Shown in pieces: positions 1 through 5,514 of a stretch of DNA of 5,514 nt (position 1 is its first letter; the number at the start of each line of letters is the position of its first letter). Location of the stretch: NCBI GenBank assembly GCA_946885335.1, contig CAMPGG010000233.1, positions 1 to 5,514 on the forward strand. The letters run 5' to 3'. The position numbers and the translations under genes are program-made. The notes under the pieces were generated by a model. It did no database searches, was not told where the DNA came from, and worked only from the letters and a program-made list of their open reading frames with translations. This DNA comes from an uncultured Chitinophagaceae bacterium (GTDB lineage Bacteria > Bacteroidota > Bacteroidia > Chitinophagales > Chitinophagaceae).

Positions 1-273
1 ATTGCCGGTTATCAACCAGTCGTTGAATTAAAAACTGCTAAAGAGGACGATAAAATTGTAATCAGTATTAAAGACAACGGCAATGGCATTCCACAAAAAA
101 TACTGGATAAAATATTTCAACCCTTTTTTACAACCAAACCAACGGGACAAGGAACAGGTTTGGGTTTGAGTTTGAGTTATGATATAGTGAAAGCGCATGG
201 AGGAGAGTTGAAAGTGGAAACAAAGGAGGGAGAAAGTTCAGCGTTTATTATTGTTTTATCAGTTAATAGTTAA
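1..273 (+). CDS. Sensor histidine kinase, C-terminal fragment (HATPase_c domain)
   Basis: This is the 3' end of a gene that begins before the window; 90 codons are visible and it ends at TAA 271-273. It is the ATP-binding half of a two-component histidine kinase. Visible motifs are the G1 box DNGNGIP (from base 73), the F box FQPFF, the G2 box GQGTGLGLSL and the following helix SYDIVKAHGGE, then a final beta-strand region ending in IIVLSVNS. The N box and the phosphoacceptor histidine lie upstream, outside the window. The protein ends soon after the G2 lobe, so it has no C-terminal receiver domain. From G1 to HGGE, 41 of 45 residues match the downstream kinase, so the two are paralogues. Which signal it senses cannot be judged from this fragment. 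The stop is one base from the next start, which implies a shared transcript. Confidence 0.95.
   Translation: MAGYQPVVELKTAKEDDKIVISIKDNGNGIPQKILDKIFQPFFTTKPTGQGTGLGLSLSYDIVKAHGGELKVETKEGESSAFIIVLSVNS
73..206 (+). repeat. Paralogous kinase-end segment, copy 1
   Basis: This 134-base segment, from the G1 box to HGGE, aligns without gaps to 5381-5514. I count 27 mismatches, so identity is about 80 percent, and most differences are at third codon positions; only 4 of 45 residues differ. The pattern points to an old duplication kept by purifying selection, or to two members of a large paralogous family, rather than a recent copy. Confidence 0.85.
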
Positions 274-277
274 AATG
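254..277 (+). promoter_or_regulatory. Gene junction and start region without Shine-Dalgarno
   Basis: The upstream kinase stops at 271-273 and the next gene's ATG is at 275-277, leaving a one-base gap. The bases before the ATG are A/T-rich and contain no purine-rich ribosome-binding motif, which is common in Bacteroidota. The reading frame of the second gene is closed upstream by TGA at 209-211. ATG 275 is the only in-frame ATG between that stop and codon 66, and it places the NTF2-like fold right at the N-terminus. There is no room for a separate promoter other than one inside the upstream gene, and I saw no convincing one. Translational coupling is an inference from the spacing. Confidence 0.6.
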
Positions 278-3200
278 AAACTGACAAAGAAGCTGGAAGC
301 GGAAATCCTGAAAATTTACCATACCTATTGGGATGCATATCTCCAGGGGGATTTCAAAACCTTTGCTTCCTTCCTTGATGATGGCCTCACCACTTTTGGA
401 ACTGCAGCAGGTGAGGTTTTTACTTCTAAAAGAGAAGCCCTGAAATTTTATAAAACAACAGCTGACCAGATGACGGGAAAGGCAGATTTCCGTAATCGGA
501 GAATTCGATTAAAAGTGGTTGGCGGAACCGTTGTTACCAATGAGCAGGCTGATTTGTATGTTTTGATTGACGGAGTTTGGACATTTTATGGTCATGCCCG
601 CATCACTGCCATTTTTGAGCAAAAAGGAAATGAATGGAAATTGGTTCACCAGCACGGATCCTTTCCCGACAGCAGAACAGCCGACGGCGACCAGATAGCA
701 ACTGAAAAAATTAAGGAAGAAAATATAAAGCTTAAAGAGGCTATCAAACGCCGCACCATTGACCTGGAAAATAAAAACCGGGAACTGGAAATTGAAGCAT
801 CGCTGGAGAGAGTAAGAGCCGTAGCAATGAGTATGAACAAACCGGATGATGTGCTGAATGTTTGCAAATTGATGTTTGAAGAACTAAAGGCATTGGATTT
901 TGGAGATCTGCGAAATGCATTGATCAATTTCTGGGATGATAAAAATCAGCAATTGCTCGACTACGATTATTCGGATTTTGCCGGTGCTCATTTTGCCCGT
1001 CTTGATTATAATAGTCATCCTGTTTTTGAAGCTTTTCAAAAGAAAATAAGAAAGTCGAAAGATGCTTTTGCAAAATTGACTATTACCAAAGACGATTTGA
1101 AGAGCTGGAGACAGCGGCGTAAAGAAAGCGGCGAATATGATGATCCCCGGCTCAAAAAAATTACTGCCCTTTATTACTATTTCTATTCTACCGGTATTGG
1201 TGCATTGGGCATTTCCACTTTTAGTCCTATTTCCAAAAGTAACCTGGAAGTGCTGAAACGCTTTCGCAATGTGTTTGACCTGGCTTATCGGCGTTTTCTG
1301 GATCTTCAAAAAGCAGAGGCACAGGCAAGAGAGGCACAAATTCAATTGGCCTTAGAAAGAGTTCGTGCAAGAACTATGGCCATGCAGCATAGTGATGAAC
1401 TAAAAGATGTAGCATATGAGTTAAGAGTTCAATTGGCTGCTCTTGGCACAAGCGAACTGGAAACTTGTGCTATTAACCTTTATGAAAAATATGACGAGTC
1501 CATTGAGGCATGGGTAGCGATACGTCCACCGGATAGCCCGAAGGAAATTGTTGAATTTCATTTTTTACTGCCGAAAGCTGGAATTTTCATTATAGAGGAC
1601 ATGTTGCAGACCTATTTATCCGGAGCTGAAGATTATATATTCGAATTGACTGGAGAAAAAGGAGTGCAATGGATGCAAACTATGGAAAAACTGTTGCCTG
1701 CTATGTATTCTGCAGCAGCAGCAACTCCAGACTTTGAAAAGACAGGATCTGTGAATGCATGGTTTTATGTTCACTATTTTCCGGGCGGGGCATTGATTAT
1801 GATAACTATGACGCCTCCTTTGGAAGAATCAAAGCAATTATTAAAACGTTTTGCCCAGGTTTTTGGCCTTGCTTATCGCCGTTTTGCCGATCTGCAAAAA
1901 GCAGAGGCCCAGGCAAGAGAGGCGCAGATAGAAAATGCATTGGAAAAAGTTCGCAGCCGGTCATTGGCCATGCATAAAAGTGATGAACTTTTAGAAGTAG
2001 TTAAAATATTGTCAGACCAGTTAACACAGTTAGAATTCAAATTTGATAATGTAAGTTTTGGAGAAAATAACCAGGCTGATGATTTTAAATTCTGGGTAGC
2101 AACTAGCGGCAATGCACAACCGATACAAATACAAGTCCCTTACCTGGATAATCCAGCTCCTAAACGCGTTAAGGAAGCACAAAAAAAAGGAATAAGATTC
2201 TTTACAGATATTTTATCACAGGAAGAAAACAGGCAATGGTCACAACATCTCATTGATAATTCAACATCACTCAAATCGTTGCCAGGTAATGTAAAAGATT
2301 ACATTTTAAACAGTCCCGGTTATGCCCGGTCAACTGTTATTTTGAAAAATATAAACATTTACATTGGCAACTATAAAGCTATTCCTTATACTGACTATGA
2401 AAACCATTTATTTCAAAGATTCGCACAAGTATTTGAACAATCATATACCCGCTTTCTTGATCTACAAAAAGCAGAAGCACAGGCAAGAGAAGCAAATATT
2501 GAAACAGCCTTAGAAAGAGTACGCAGCCGCTCACTGGCTATGCATAAAAGTGATGAACTCAATGAAGTTGTTATTATTTTGTTTGAACAATTCATCGGCT
2601 TAGGCATCAGCATTGATGGAATCAATATCAATATACTCAACGAAAATCGTACAGGTTTTGATTCGTGGTTTGCCGCTCCCGGATATACAAAGGCTGTTTG
2701 CATGTTTACTCCATTTTTCGACAGCAAAGTGATGAATGATATCGTACACTCTATTAATGATAATGACGAACTGCTCCACAAGGTTTATACAAGGCAGGAA
2801 AAAAACGAATATTTTTCCTGGCTCTATCAAAACTCAGCCTACAGGCAATTACCGGAAGAACGAAAACAAATGATTCTCGCAGCCGAAAGCTGGCGATTGG
2901 TTGTAGGTATGGTCGGCAACTCTGGAATAAGCATACATAGCTATACAGGTAAAACATTTACCGACAAAGATTTTGAAATTGTGATTCGCTTTGCCAAAGT
3001 TTTTCATCAAACCTATACCCGTTTCCTGGACCTGAAAAAAGCCGAAGCGCAAACAAGAGAAGCGCAGATTGAAGTGGCGGTGGAAAGAGTAAGGGCAAAA
3101 GCATTGGCAATGCATAAGTCAGATGAAATTATGACCGTTGTATTGACCATGCGGAATGAATTGGAATCTTTGAATATTCCGGGTGTTCTATCCACTTCTA

Positions 3201-5514
3201 TTACACTCCGGCAGGAGGATGGGTCAATAAGATTGTGGGACAATACATCTACCAAACAGCTTGCGGATGGCTTATGGGAAAGCACGGATATGGTATTCCG
3301 GCTGGAAGAAAACAATCCTGAATTTTATTTTAATAGAATATGGAAAACCAATGAAAAATATTTTGTTATAGAGCAGGATGAAAATGATCTTCCTGTTACC
3401 GTTGATTGGGTAAGGTCATTCGACACTGGAATGGCAGACACCATTGTTCATTTTTTTAAAGAAAATGATGTAAAACATGTCTGGCATCCGGGGGTTCAAC
3501 TTTCACATGGCAAGCTGAACCTGGATTCCTTAATTGCCCCTGAACCCGAAATGAAAACTATTTTATTAAAAATGGGTGCTGCCTTTGATCTCGCATATAA
3601 ACGTTTTCTGGATCTGCAAAAAGCAGAAGCACAGGCAAGAGAAGCACAGATAGAAGCAGCATTAGAACGAGTTCGAAGTCGCACAATAGGAATGCAAAAA
3701 AGCGAAGAACTCCGGGAGGTTATTCAAATTGTGTTTGAACAACTGCGTTACCTGGGTTTTAAAATAGATTCTGCACATTTTAATTTGAACTATAAAGAAA
3801 GCGATGACTACAACCTTTGGACAGCAGCGCCTGGTCAGCCATACCCTGTAAAAACATATATCCCATATTTTAATCATCCTGTATTTGCTACAGCAAGAGA
3901 AGCTAAAGAAAAGGGCCTTGATTTTTTTACCGAGAGCTATACCCGGGAAGAGAAAAACGAGTTTTTCGAACATCTCTTTAGTTATGCACCTGGTATTCCC
4001 GAAGAAAGAAAAAATTACATTTTGAGCGGCCAGGGAGTAGCAGCCTCTACGGTTTTATTAAATCAAATCTCTCTCTGGATCATGAATTATTCCGGTGTTC
4101 CTTACTCCGCAGCAGAGAATGGCATACTGAAACGATTTGGAAAGATTTTCGAACAGTCACATACCCGATTTCTTGACCTTCAAAAAGCAGAAGCACAGGC
4201 AAGAGAAGCAATTAAACAGGCGTCACTTGACCGCATTCGGGCAGAAATTGCATCGATGCGTACTACCGGCGACCTTGAAACCATTACACCATTAATCTGG
4301 AACGAGCTCACGGTACTTGGCGTTCCTTTTATTCGGTGTGGTGTGTTTATCATGAACGACTTGCAAAGGGTCGCTCATACATATCTTTCTACGCCTGATG
4401 GAAAAGCCATTGCAGCTTTCGACCTGGCTTACGACACACCCGGAAATATTTCGCAAATAGTGCATCAATGGCAAAATAAAAAACTTTATATAGACTATTG
4501 GGATGAAGAGGCGTATACTGCCTTTGCCGGAAACCTGGTTCAAAAAGGTATATTCACTTCCCCGGAGCAATACTTCAGCACCCTTCCTGGTGGTGGTTTC
4601 TATTTGCATTTCGCACCTTTTCTACAAGGCATGTTGTACGTGGGCAATACAACACAATTGTCCGATGAAGAAATTGACTTAATACAATCTGTTGCGAATG
4701 CATTTGCAACAGCCTATGCCCGCTACGAAGATTTTAATAAACTGGAAGCTGCAAAAAAACAGGTGGATAACACATTGAATGAATTACAGCTTACACAAAA
4801 ACAACTCATTCAATCAGAAAAGATGGCTAGCCTGGGTGAGCTTACTGCCGGCATCGCACATGAAATACAAAACCCGTTAAACTTCGTGAATAATTTTTCG
4901 GAGATAAATAAGGAGTTGTTGCATGAAATGAATGAAGAAATTGAAAAAGGAAATTTGAAAGAAGTAAAATTATTGGCAAAAAATATTATTGAAAACGAAC
5001 AAAAAATAAATCATCATGGCACACGGGCTGATGCGATAGTAAAAGGAATGCTGCAACATTCAAGGACCAGCAGCGGGCAAAAAGAACCTACTGATATCAA
5101 TGAATTGGCTGATGAATATTTACGATTAGCTTATCATGGTTTGCGTGCAAAAGACAAATCTTTCAACGCTACATTGAAAACAGATTTTGATGAAACGATT
5201 GGTAATATCAATATCATTCCACAAGATATTGGGCGAGTGATATTGAATTTAATTACCAATGCATTTTATGCTGTGGGTCAAAAGAAGAAGGAATGTCAGT
5301 CTGAGCATATCGAAGACTACGAACCAACGGTTACAGTAAGTACAAAAAAAATAAATGATAAAGTTGAAATAAAAGTTGCAGATAACGGGAATGGAATTCC
5401 TCAAAATATAATAGATAAAATTTTTCAACCTTTCTTTTCTACTAAACCAGCCGGGCAGGGAACGGGACTGGGTTTATCATTGAGTTATGATATTGTAAAA
5501 GCGCATGGCGGAGA
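275..5514 (+). CDS. Giant multi-GAF sensor histidine kinase with N-terminal NTF2-like domain (3' end outside window)
   Basis: One uninterrupted frame of 1746 complete codons runs off the end of the window. The product should be a soluble ATP-dependent protein histidine kinase that autophosphorylates on His1529 and passes the phosphate to a response regulator not seen here. Order of parts: NTF2/SnoaL-like domain (about 8-134), coiled coil (141-181), seven GAF-like modules starting at about 157, 340, 536, 726, 916, 1110 and 1298, a coiled coil from 1483, the H box (SLGELTAGIAHEIQNP, 1519-1534), the N box (NLITNA, 1658-1663), G1 (DNGNGIP, 1703-1709), F box (from 1717) and G2 (from 1727). No transmembrane segment, signal peptide or receiver domain is visible. 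If it ends like the upstream paralogue it would be about 1768 residues, very long for a histidine kinase. The kinase motifs are intact, so it is probably active. The ligands are unknown. Confidence 0.95.
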   Translation, partial: MKLTKKLEAEILKIYHTYWDAYLQGDFKTFASFLDDGLTTFGTAAGEVFTSKREALKFYKTTADQMTGKADFRNRRIRLKVVGGTVVTNEQADLYVLIDGVWTFYGHARITAIFEQKGNEWKLVHQHGSFPDSRTADGDQIATEKIKEENIKLKEAIKRRTIDLENKNRELEIEASLERVRAVAMSMNKPDDVLNVCKLMFEELKALDFGDLRNALINFWDDKNQQLLDYDYSDFAGAHFARLDYNSHPVFEAFQKKIRKSKDAFAKLTITKDDLKSWRQRRKESGEYDDPRLKKITALYYYFYSTGIGALGISTFSPISKSNLEVLKRFRNVFDLAYRRFLDLQKAEAQAREAQIQLALERVRARTMAMQHSDELKDVAYELRVQLAALGTSELETCAINLYEKYDESIEAWVAIRPPDSPKEIVEFHFLLPKAGIFIIEDMLQTYLSGAEDYIFELTGEKGVQWMQTMEKLLPAMYSAAAATPDFEKTGSVNAWFYVHYFPGGALIMITMTPPLEESKQLLKRFAQVFGLAYRRFADLQKAEAQAREAQIENALEKVRSRSLAMHKSDELLEVVKILSDQLTQLEFKFDNVSFGENNQADDFKFWVATSGNAQPIQIQVPYLDNPAPKRVKEAQKKGIRFFTDILSQEENRQWSQHLIDNSTSLKSLPGNVKDYILNSPGYARSTVILKNINIYIGNYKAIPYTDYENHLFQRFAQVFEQSYTRFLDLQKAEAQAREANIETALERVRSRSLAMHKSDELNEVVIILFEQFIGLGISIDGININILNENRTGFDSWFAAPGYTKAVCMFTPFFDSKVMNDIVHSINDNDELLHKVYTRQEKNEYFSWLYQNSAYRQLPEERKQMILAAESWRLVVGMVGNSGISIHSYTGKTFTDKDFEIVIRFAKVFHQTYTRFLDLKKAEAQTREAQIEVAVERVRAKALAMHKSDEIMTVVLTMRNELESLNIPGVLSTSITLRQEDGSIRLWDNTSTKQLADGLWESTDMVFRLEENNPEFYFNRIWKTNEKYFVIEQDENDLPVTVDWVRSFDTGMADTIVHFFKENDVKHVWHPGVQLSHGKLNLDSLIAPEPEMKTILLKMGAAFDLAYKRFLDLQKAEAQAREAQIEAALERVRSRTIGMQKSEELREVIQIVFEQLRYLGFKIDSAHFNLNYKESDDYNLWTAAPGQPYPVKTYIPYFNHPVFATAREAKEKGLDFFTESYTREEKNEFFEHLFSYAPGIPEERKNYILSGQGVAASTVLLNQISLWIMNYSGVPYSAAENGILKRFGKIFEQSHTRFLDLQKAEAQAREAIKQASLDRIRAEIASMRTTGDLETITPLIWNELTVLGVPFIRCGVFIMNDLQRVAHTYLSTPDGKAIAAFDLAYDTPGNISQIVHQWQNKKLYIDYWDEEAYTAFAGNLVQKGIFTSPEQYFSTLPGGGFYLHFAPFLQGMLYVGNTTQLSDEEIDLIQSVANAFATAYARYEDFNKLEAAKKQVDNTLNELQLTQKQLIQSEKMASLGELTAGIAHEIQNPLNFVNNFSEINKELLHEMNEEIEKGNLKEVKLLAKNIIENEQKINHHGTRADAIVKGMLQHSRTSSGQKEPTDINELADEYLRLAYHGLRAKDKSFNATLKTDFDETIGNINIIPQDIGRVILNLITNAFYAVGQKKKECQSEHIEDYEPTVTVSTKKINDKVEIKVADNGNGIPQNIIDKIFQPFFSTKPAGQGTGLGLSLSYDIVKAHGG
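296..676 (+). other. NTF2/SnoaL-like (DUF4440-type) domain, residues about 8-134
   Basis: The N-terminal domain has the order expected of the NTF2-like cone fold. It starts with a helix containing YHTYWDAYLQGD (15-26), the usual 'work done by a small acidic-ended helix' opening of SnoaL/DUF4440 proteins. Next come a region around FLDD and a second helix (SKREALKFY), then beta strands with VTNEQADLYVLIDGVWTFYGHARITAIF (in pieces, about 88-113) and a closing strand EWKLVHQHGS (120-129). Members of this superfamily bind small molecules or catalyse simple reactions, or act as dimerisation domains. Here it is probably the first sensory or dimerising input of the kinase. His125 and His127 on the last strand are polar candidates for the pocket. 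The fold assignment rests on sequence pattern only; no ligand can be named. Confidence 0.75.
695..817 (+). other. Coiled-coil signalling helix, residues about 141-181
   Basis: This stretch is highly charged and heptad-like, rich in E, K, R and L (for example EKIKEENIKLKEAIKRR, 144-160), and has no glycine or proline. It joins the NTF2-like domain to the first GAF-like module. It ends in LERVR (177-181), the same five residues found in most of the later inter-module linkers, so it is a diverged first member of the linker series. It probably transmits conformational change along a parallel dimer. Confidence 0.7.
743..1291 (+). other. GAF-like module A, residues about 157-339
   Basis: This is the first and most diverged of the seven sensor modules. 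The linker part keeps only LERVR and AMSM. The core has helix DVLNVCKLMFEELKAL, strands with ALINFWDD and LLDYDY, then a long charged loop (DDLKSWRQRRKES) and a closing strand GIGALGISTFSP. It finishes with the helix VLKRFRNVFDLAYRRF, which runs into the next linker. The conserved core aromatic (Trp in most modules) is Tyr230 here. The GAF assignment is inferred from topology and from internal homology with the other modules. Confidence 0.65.
1292..1879 (+). other. GAF-like module B, residues about 340-535
   Basis: It opens with a full linker (340-376), then a helix and the strand TCAINLYEKYD. The core aromatic is Trp413 in AWVAIRPP. The middle differs from its neighbours: a strand FHFLLPKAG is followed by a long helical insertion (DMLQTYLSGAEDYIFEL, EKLLPAMYSAAAATPDF). 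It closes with FYVHYFPGGALIMITMTPP and the helix LLKRFAQVFGLAYRRF. At 196 residues it is the longest module, because of that helical middle. Confidence 0.65.
1880..2449 (+). other. GAF-like module C, residues about 536-725
   Basis: After its linker (536-572) come the helix LLEVVKILSDQLTQL and a strand region leading to Trp607 in FWVATSG. The stretch VPYLDNPAPKRVKEAQKKG, followed by IRFFTDILSQEE, closely parallels module F (IPYFNHP, AREAKEKG, DFFTESYTREE), so C and F belong to one subtype. It closes with strands NINIYIGNYKAIPY and the helix FQRFAQVFEQSYTRF. A run of eight A (2181-2188) lies in this module but does not disturb the frame. Confidence 0.7.
2450..3019 (+). other. GAF-like module D, residues about 726-915
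   Basis: After its linker (726-762) come the helix NEVVIILFEQFIGLG and strands with ININILNENR. Trp798 lies in SWFAAPG, matching LWTAAPG of module F. The C-terminal half shares VYTRQEKNEYF and LPEERKQMIL with F (SYTREEKNEFF, IPEERKNYIL). The closing part is RLVVGMVGNSGISIHSY and the helix FEIVIRFAKVFHQTYTRF. It groups with C and F. Two cysteines or fewer are present and none sits in a recognisable chromophore-binding motif. Confidence 0.7.
3020..3601 (+). other. GAF-like module E, residues about 916-1109
   Basis: Its linker (916-952) is the most diverged of the full copies at DNA level. The core helix is IMTVVLTMRNELESL, followed by the strand STSITLRQEDGSIRLW with Trp988 at the shared position. 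The middle is its own type, with acidic and aromatic stretches (EENNPEFYFNRIW, YFVIEQDENDLP, VRSFDTGMADTIVHFF) and VKHVWHPGVQLSHGKL. It ends with the helix ILLKMGAAFDLAYKRF. It probably has a different ligand pocket, or none, compared with C, D and F. Confidence 0.65.
3602..4165 (+). other. GAF-like module F, residues about 1110-1297
   Basis: It opens with the linker (1110-1146) and the helix LREVIQIVFEQLRYLG, then the strand AHFNLNYKESDDYNLW with Trp1182 in LWTAAPG. Next are IPYFNHPVF, AREAKEKGLDFFTESYTREE, KNEFFEHLF and IPEERKNYIL. It closes with LLNQISLWIMNYSGVPY and the helix ILKRFGKIFEQSHTRF. It is nearest to modules C and D, and its linker shares an identical 30-base stretch with those of D and G. 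Confidence 0.7.
4166..4720 (+). other. GAF-like module G, residues about 1298-1482
   Basis: This is the last sensor module, directly before the kinase core. The first half of its linker is canonical, but the second half is changed (ASLDRIRAEIASMRTTGDL). The core has ITPLIWNELTVLG, strands RCGVFIMND and AHTYLSTPDG (Tyr1370 at the shared aromatic position), LYIDYWDEEAY, a glycine-rich turn (LPGGGFYLHFAPF) and the strand GMLYVGNTTQL. It ends in the helix IQSVANAFATAYARY, which continues as the coiled coil entering the phosphoacceptor domain. It looks like the most typical GAF of the seven. Confidence 0.7.
4721..5514 (+). other. Kinase core: signalling coil, His-phosphoacceptor domain and HATPase_c (truncated by window end)
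   Basis: A helix from residue 1483 (RYEDFNKLEAAKKQVDNTL) aligns with the inter-module linker and passes straight into the dimerisation helix. The H box is SLGELTAGIAHEIQNP, with phosphoacceptor His1529, the adjacent acidic Glu1530 and the NP turn (1533-1534); the HExxNP form is typical of soluble NtrB-like and related kinases. The second DHp helix contains HHGTRADAIVKGML. The ATP-binding domain shows the N box (NLITNAFYAV, with Asn1658 and Asn1662), G1 (Asp1703 to Pro1709), the F box FQPFF and the G2 box GQGTGLGLSL. All motifs needed for autophosphorylation are intact as far as the window shows. Judged by the upstream paralogue, about 22 residues are missing at the end. Confidence 0.93.
5381..5514 (+). 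repeat. Paralogous kinase-end segment, copy 2
   Basis: This is the counterpart of 73-206, 5308 bases downstream, at the truncated end of the second kinase. The residue differences from copy 1 are K/N, L/I, T/S and T/A, all outside the catalytic glycines and Asp1703. The window ends inside this segment. Confidence 0.85.

Larger units (their letters stand above)
2465..4210 (+). repeat. Identical 30-base direct repeat in three linkers
   Basis: The stretch encoding QKAEAQAREA is identical, base for base, at 2465-2494, 3617-3646 and 4181-4210. The equivalent segments at 1307-1336, 1895-1924 and 3035-3064 differ at about 2, 4 and 6 bases. A separate 20-base identity covering MHKSDEL is shared by 1970-1989 and 2540-2559. 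Recombination between two of the 30-base copies would remove or add whole sensor modules without breaking the frame. Confidence 0.9.
1292..4276 (+). repeat. Six in-frame copies of a 111-base linker repeat, period 564-588 bases
   Basis: Copies lie at 1292-1402, 1880-1990, 2450-2560, 3020-3130, 3602-3712 and 4166-4276. Each encodes 37 residues of the form RFLDLQKAEAQAREAQ, about five variable residues, LERVR, SRSLAM, HKSDEL. The steps between them are 588, 570, 570, 582 and 564 bases, all multiples of three. The encoded helix is Ala/Glu/Gln-rich, free of Gly and Pro in most copies, and would form a parallel coiled coil in a dimer. Residues 157-193 (base 743 onward) and 1483 onward are diverged further members that keep only part of the pattern. 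The copies probably arose by internal duplication of a linker-plus-GAF unit. Confidence 0.93.

Noticed and set aside
224..229. AGGAGG, a perfect Shine-Dalgarno core
   Set aside because: It is inside the upstream kinase and 45 bases before ATG 275, too far to serve that start, and no other useful start follows at the right distance.
2181..2188. Run of eight A, and a second one at 5344-5351, as possible frameshift or slippage sites
   Set aside because: The zero frame continues intact through both and encodes sensible protein on each side. No structure or alternative product supports programmed slippage.
3213..3230. AGGAGG next to an ATG at 3219
   Set aside because: The ATG is out of frame with the kinase, abuts the motif without a spacer, and reaches TAA after three codons, so it is a chance arrangement.
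1873..3684. Minus-strand open frames at 1873-2112, 2413-2781, 3013-3315 and 3496-3684 that share an ICASLACASAF-like motif
   Set aside because: The shared motif is the reverse-strand reading of the linker repeat in the large + strand gene. The resemblance comes from that repeat, and the frames have no independent coding support.
1292..4276. Regularly spaced direct repeats that could suggest a CRISPR array or a tandem DNA satellite
   Set aside because: The period is 564-588 bases, the repeats are in coding frame, and the spacers encode homologous protein domains. This is a protein-domain repeat.
646..4609. Other minus-strand open frames (646-927, 884-1345, 2600-2830, 2754-2957, 2849-3115, 3662-3973, 4292-4609) and the + strand frame 1759-1977
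   Set aside because: All lie wholly inside the 1746-codon kinase frame, have low-complexity or unlikely compositions and match no family I recognise. They are shadows.
275..5514. Possible phytochrome-type chromophore binding by the GAF modules
   Set aside because: The few cysteines (in modules A, B, D and G) are not at equivalent positions and no bilin-binding motif is visible.

Overview
The window looks like part of a Bacteroidota chromosome, most likely from the Chitinophagales/Sphingobacteriales side. The reasons are moderately AT-rich coding DNA, a start codon without a Shine-Dalgarno sequence, and a type of very large soluble histidine kinase (NTF2-like domain, several GAF-like domains, kinase core) that I associate with that phylum. 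The assignment comes from protein style only, not from a marker gene.

The window is almost entirely coding and all genes lie on the + strand. Bases 1-273 are the last 90 codons of one histidine kinase: the ATP-binding lobe and the stop codon. After a single base, a second kinase gene starts at 275 and stays open to the last base, giving 1746 complete codons with the C-terminus outside the window. The second protein has these parts in order: an NTF2/SnoaL-like domain (about residues 8-134); a coiled-coil signalling helix (about 141-181); seven tandem GAF-like modules (about 157-1482) joined by almost identical helical linkers; a last coiled coil; a dimerisation/phosphoacceptor domain with His1529; and an HATPase_c domain with N, G1, F and G2 boxes. 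No membrane segment or signal peptide is evident, so it should be a cytoplasmic sensor.

The ends of the two kinases are close paralogues: 41 of 45 residues are identical across the G1-to-G2 region. This suggests a tandem array of related kinases, probably co-transcribed. The visible novelty is in the architecture: a seven-fold sensor repeat whose linkers are far better conserved than its cores, including a 30-base stretch that is identical in three copies. There is no RNA gene, mobile element, CRISPR array, terminator or non-coding stretch. I see no wholly new type of system here; it is an extreme member of a recognisable kinase class whose ligands are unknown.
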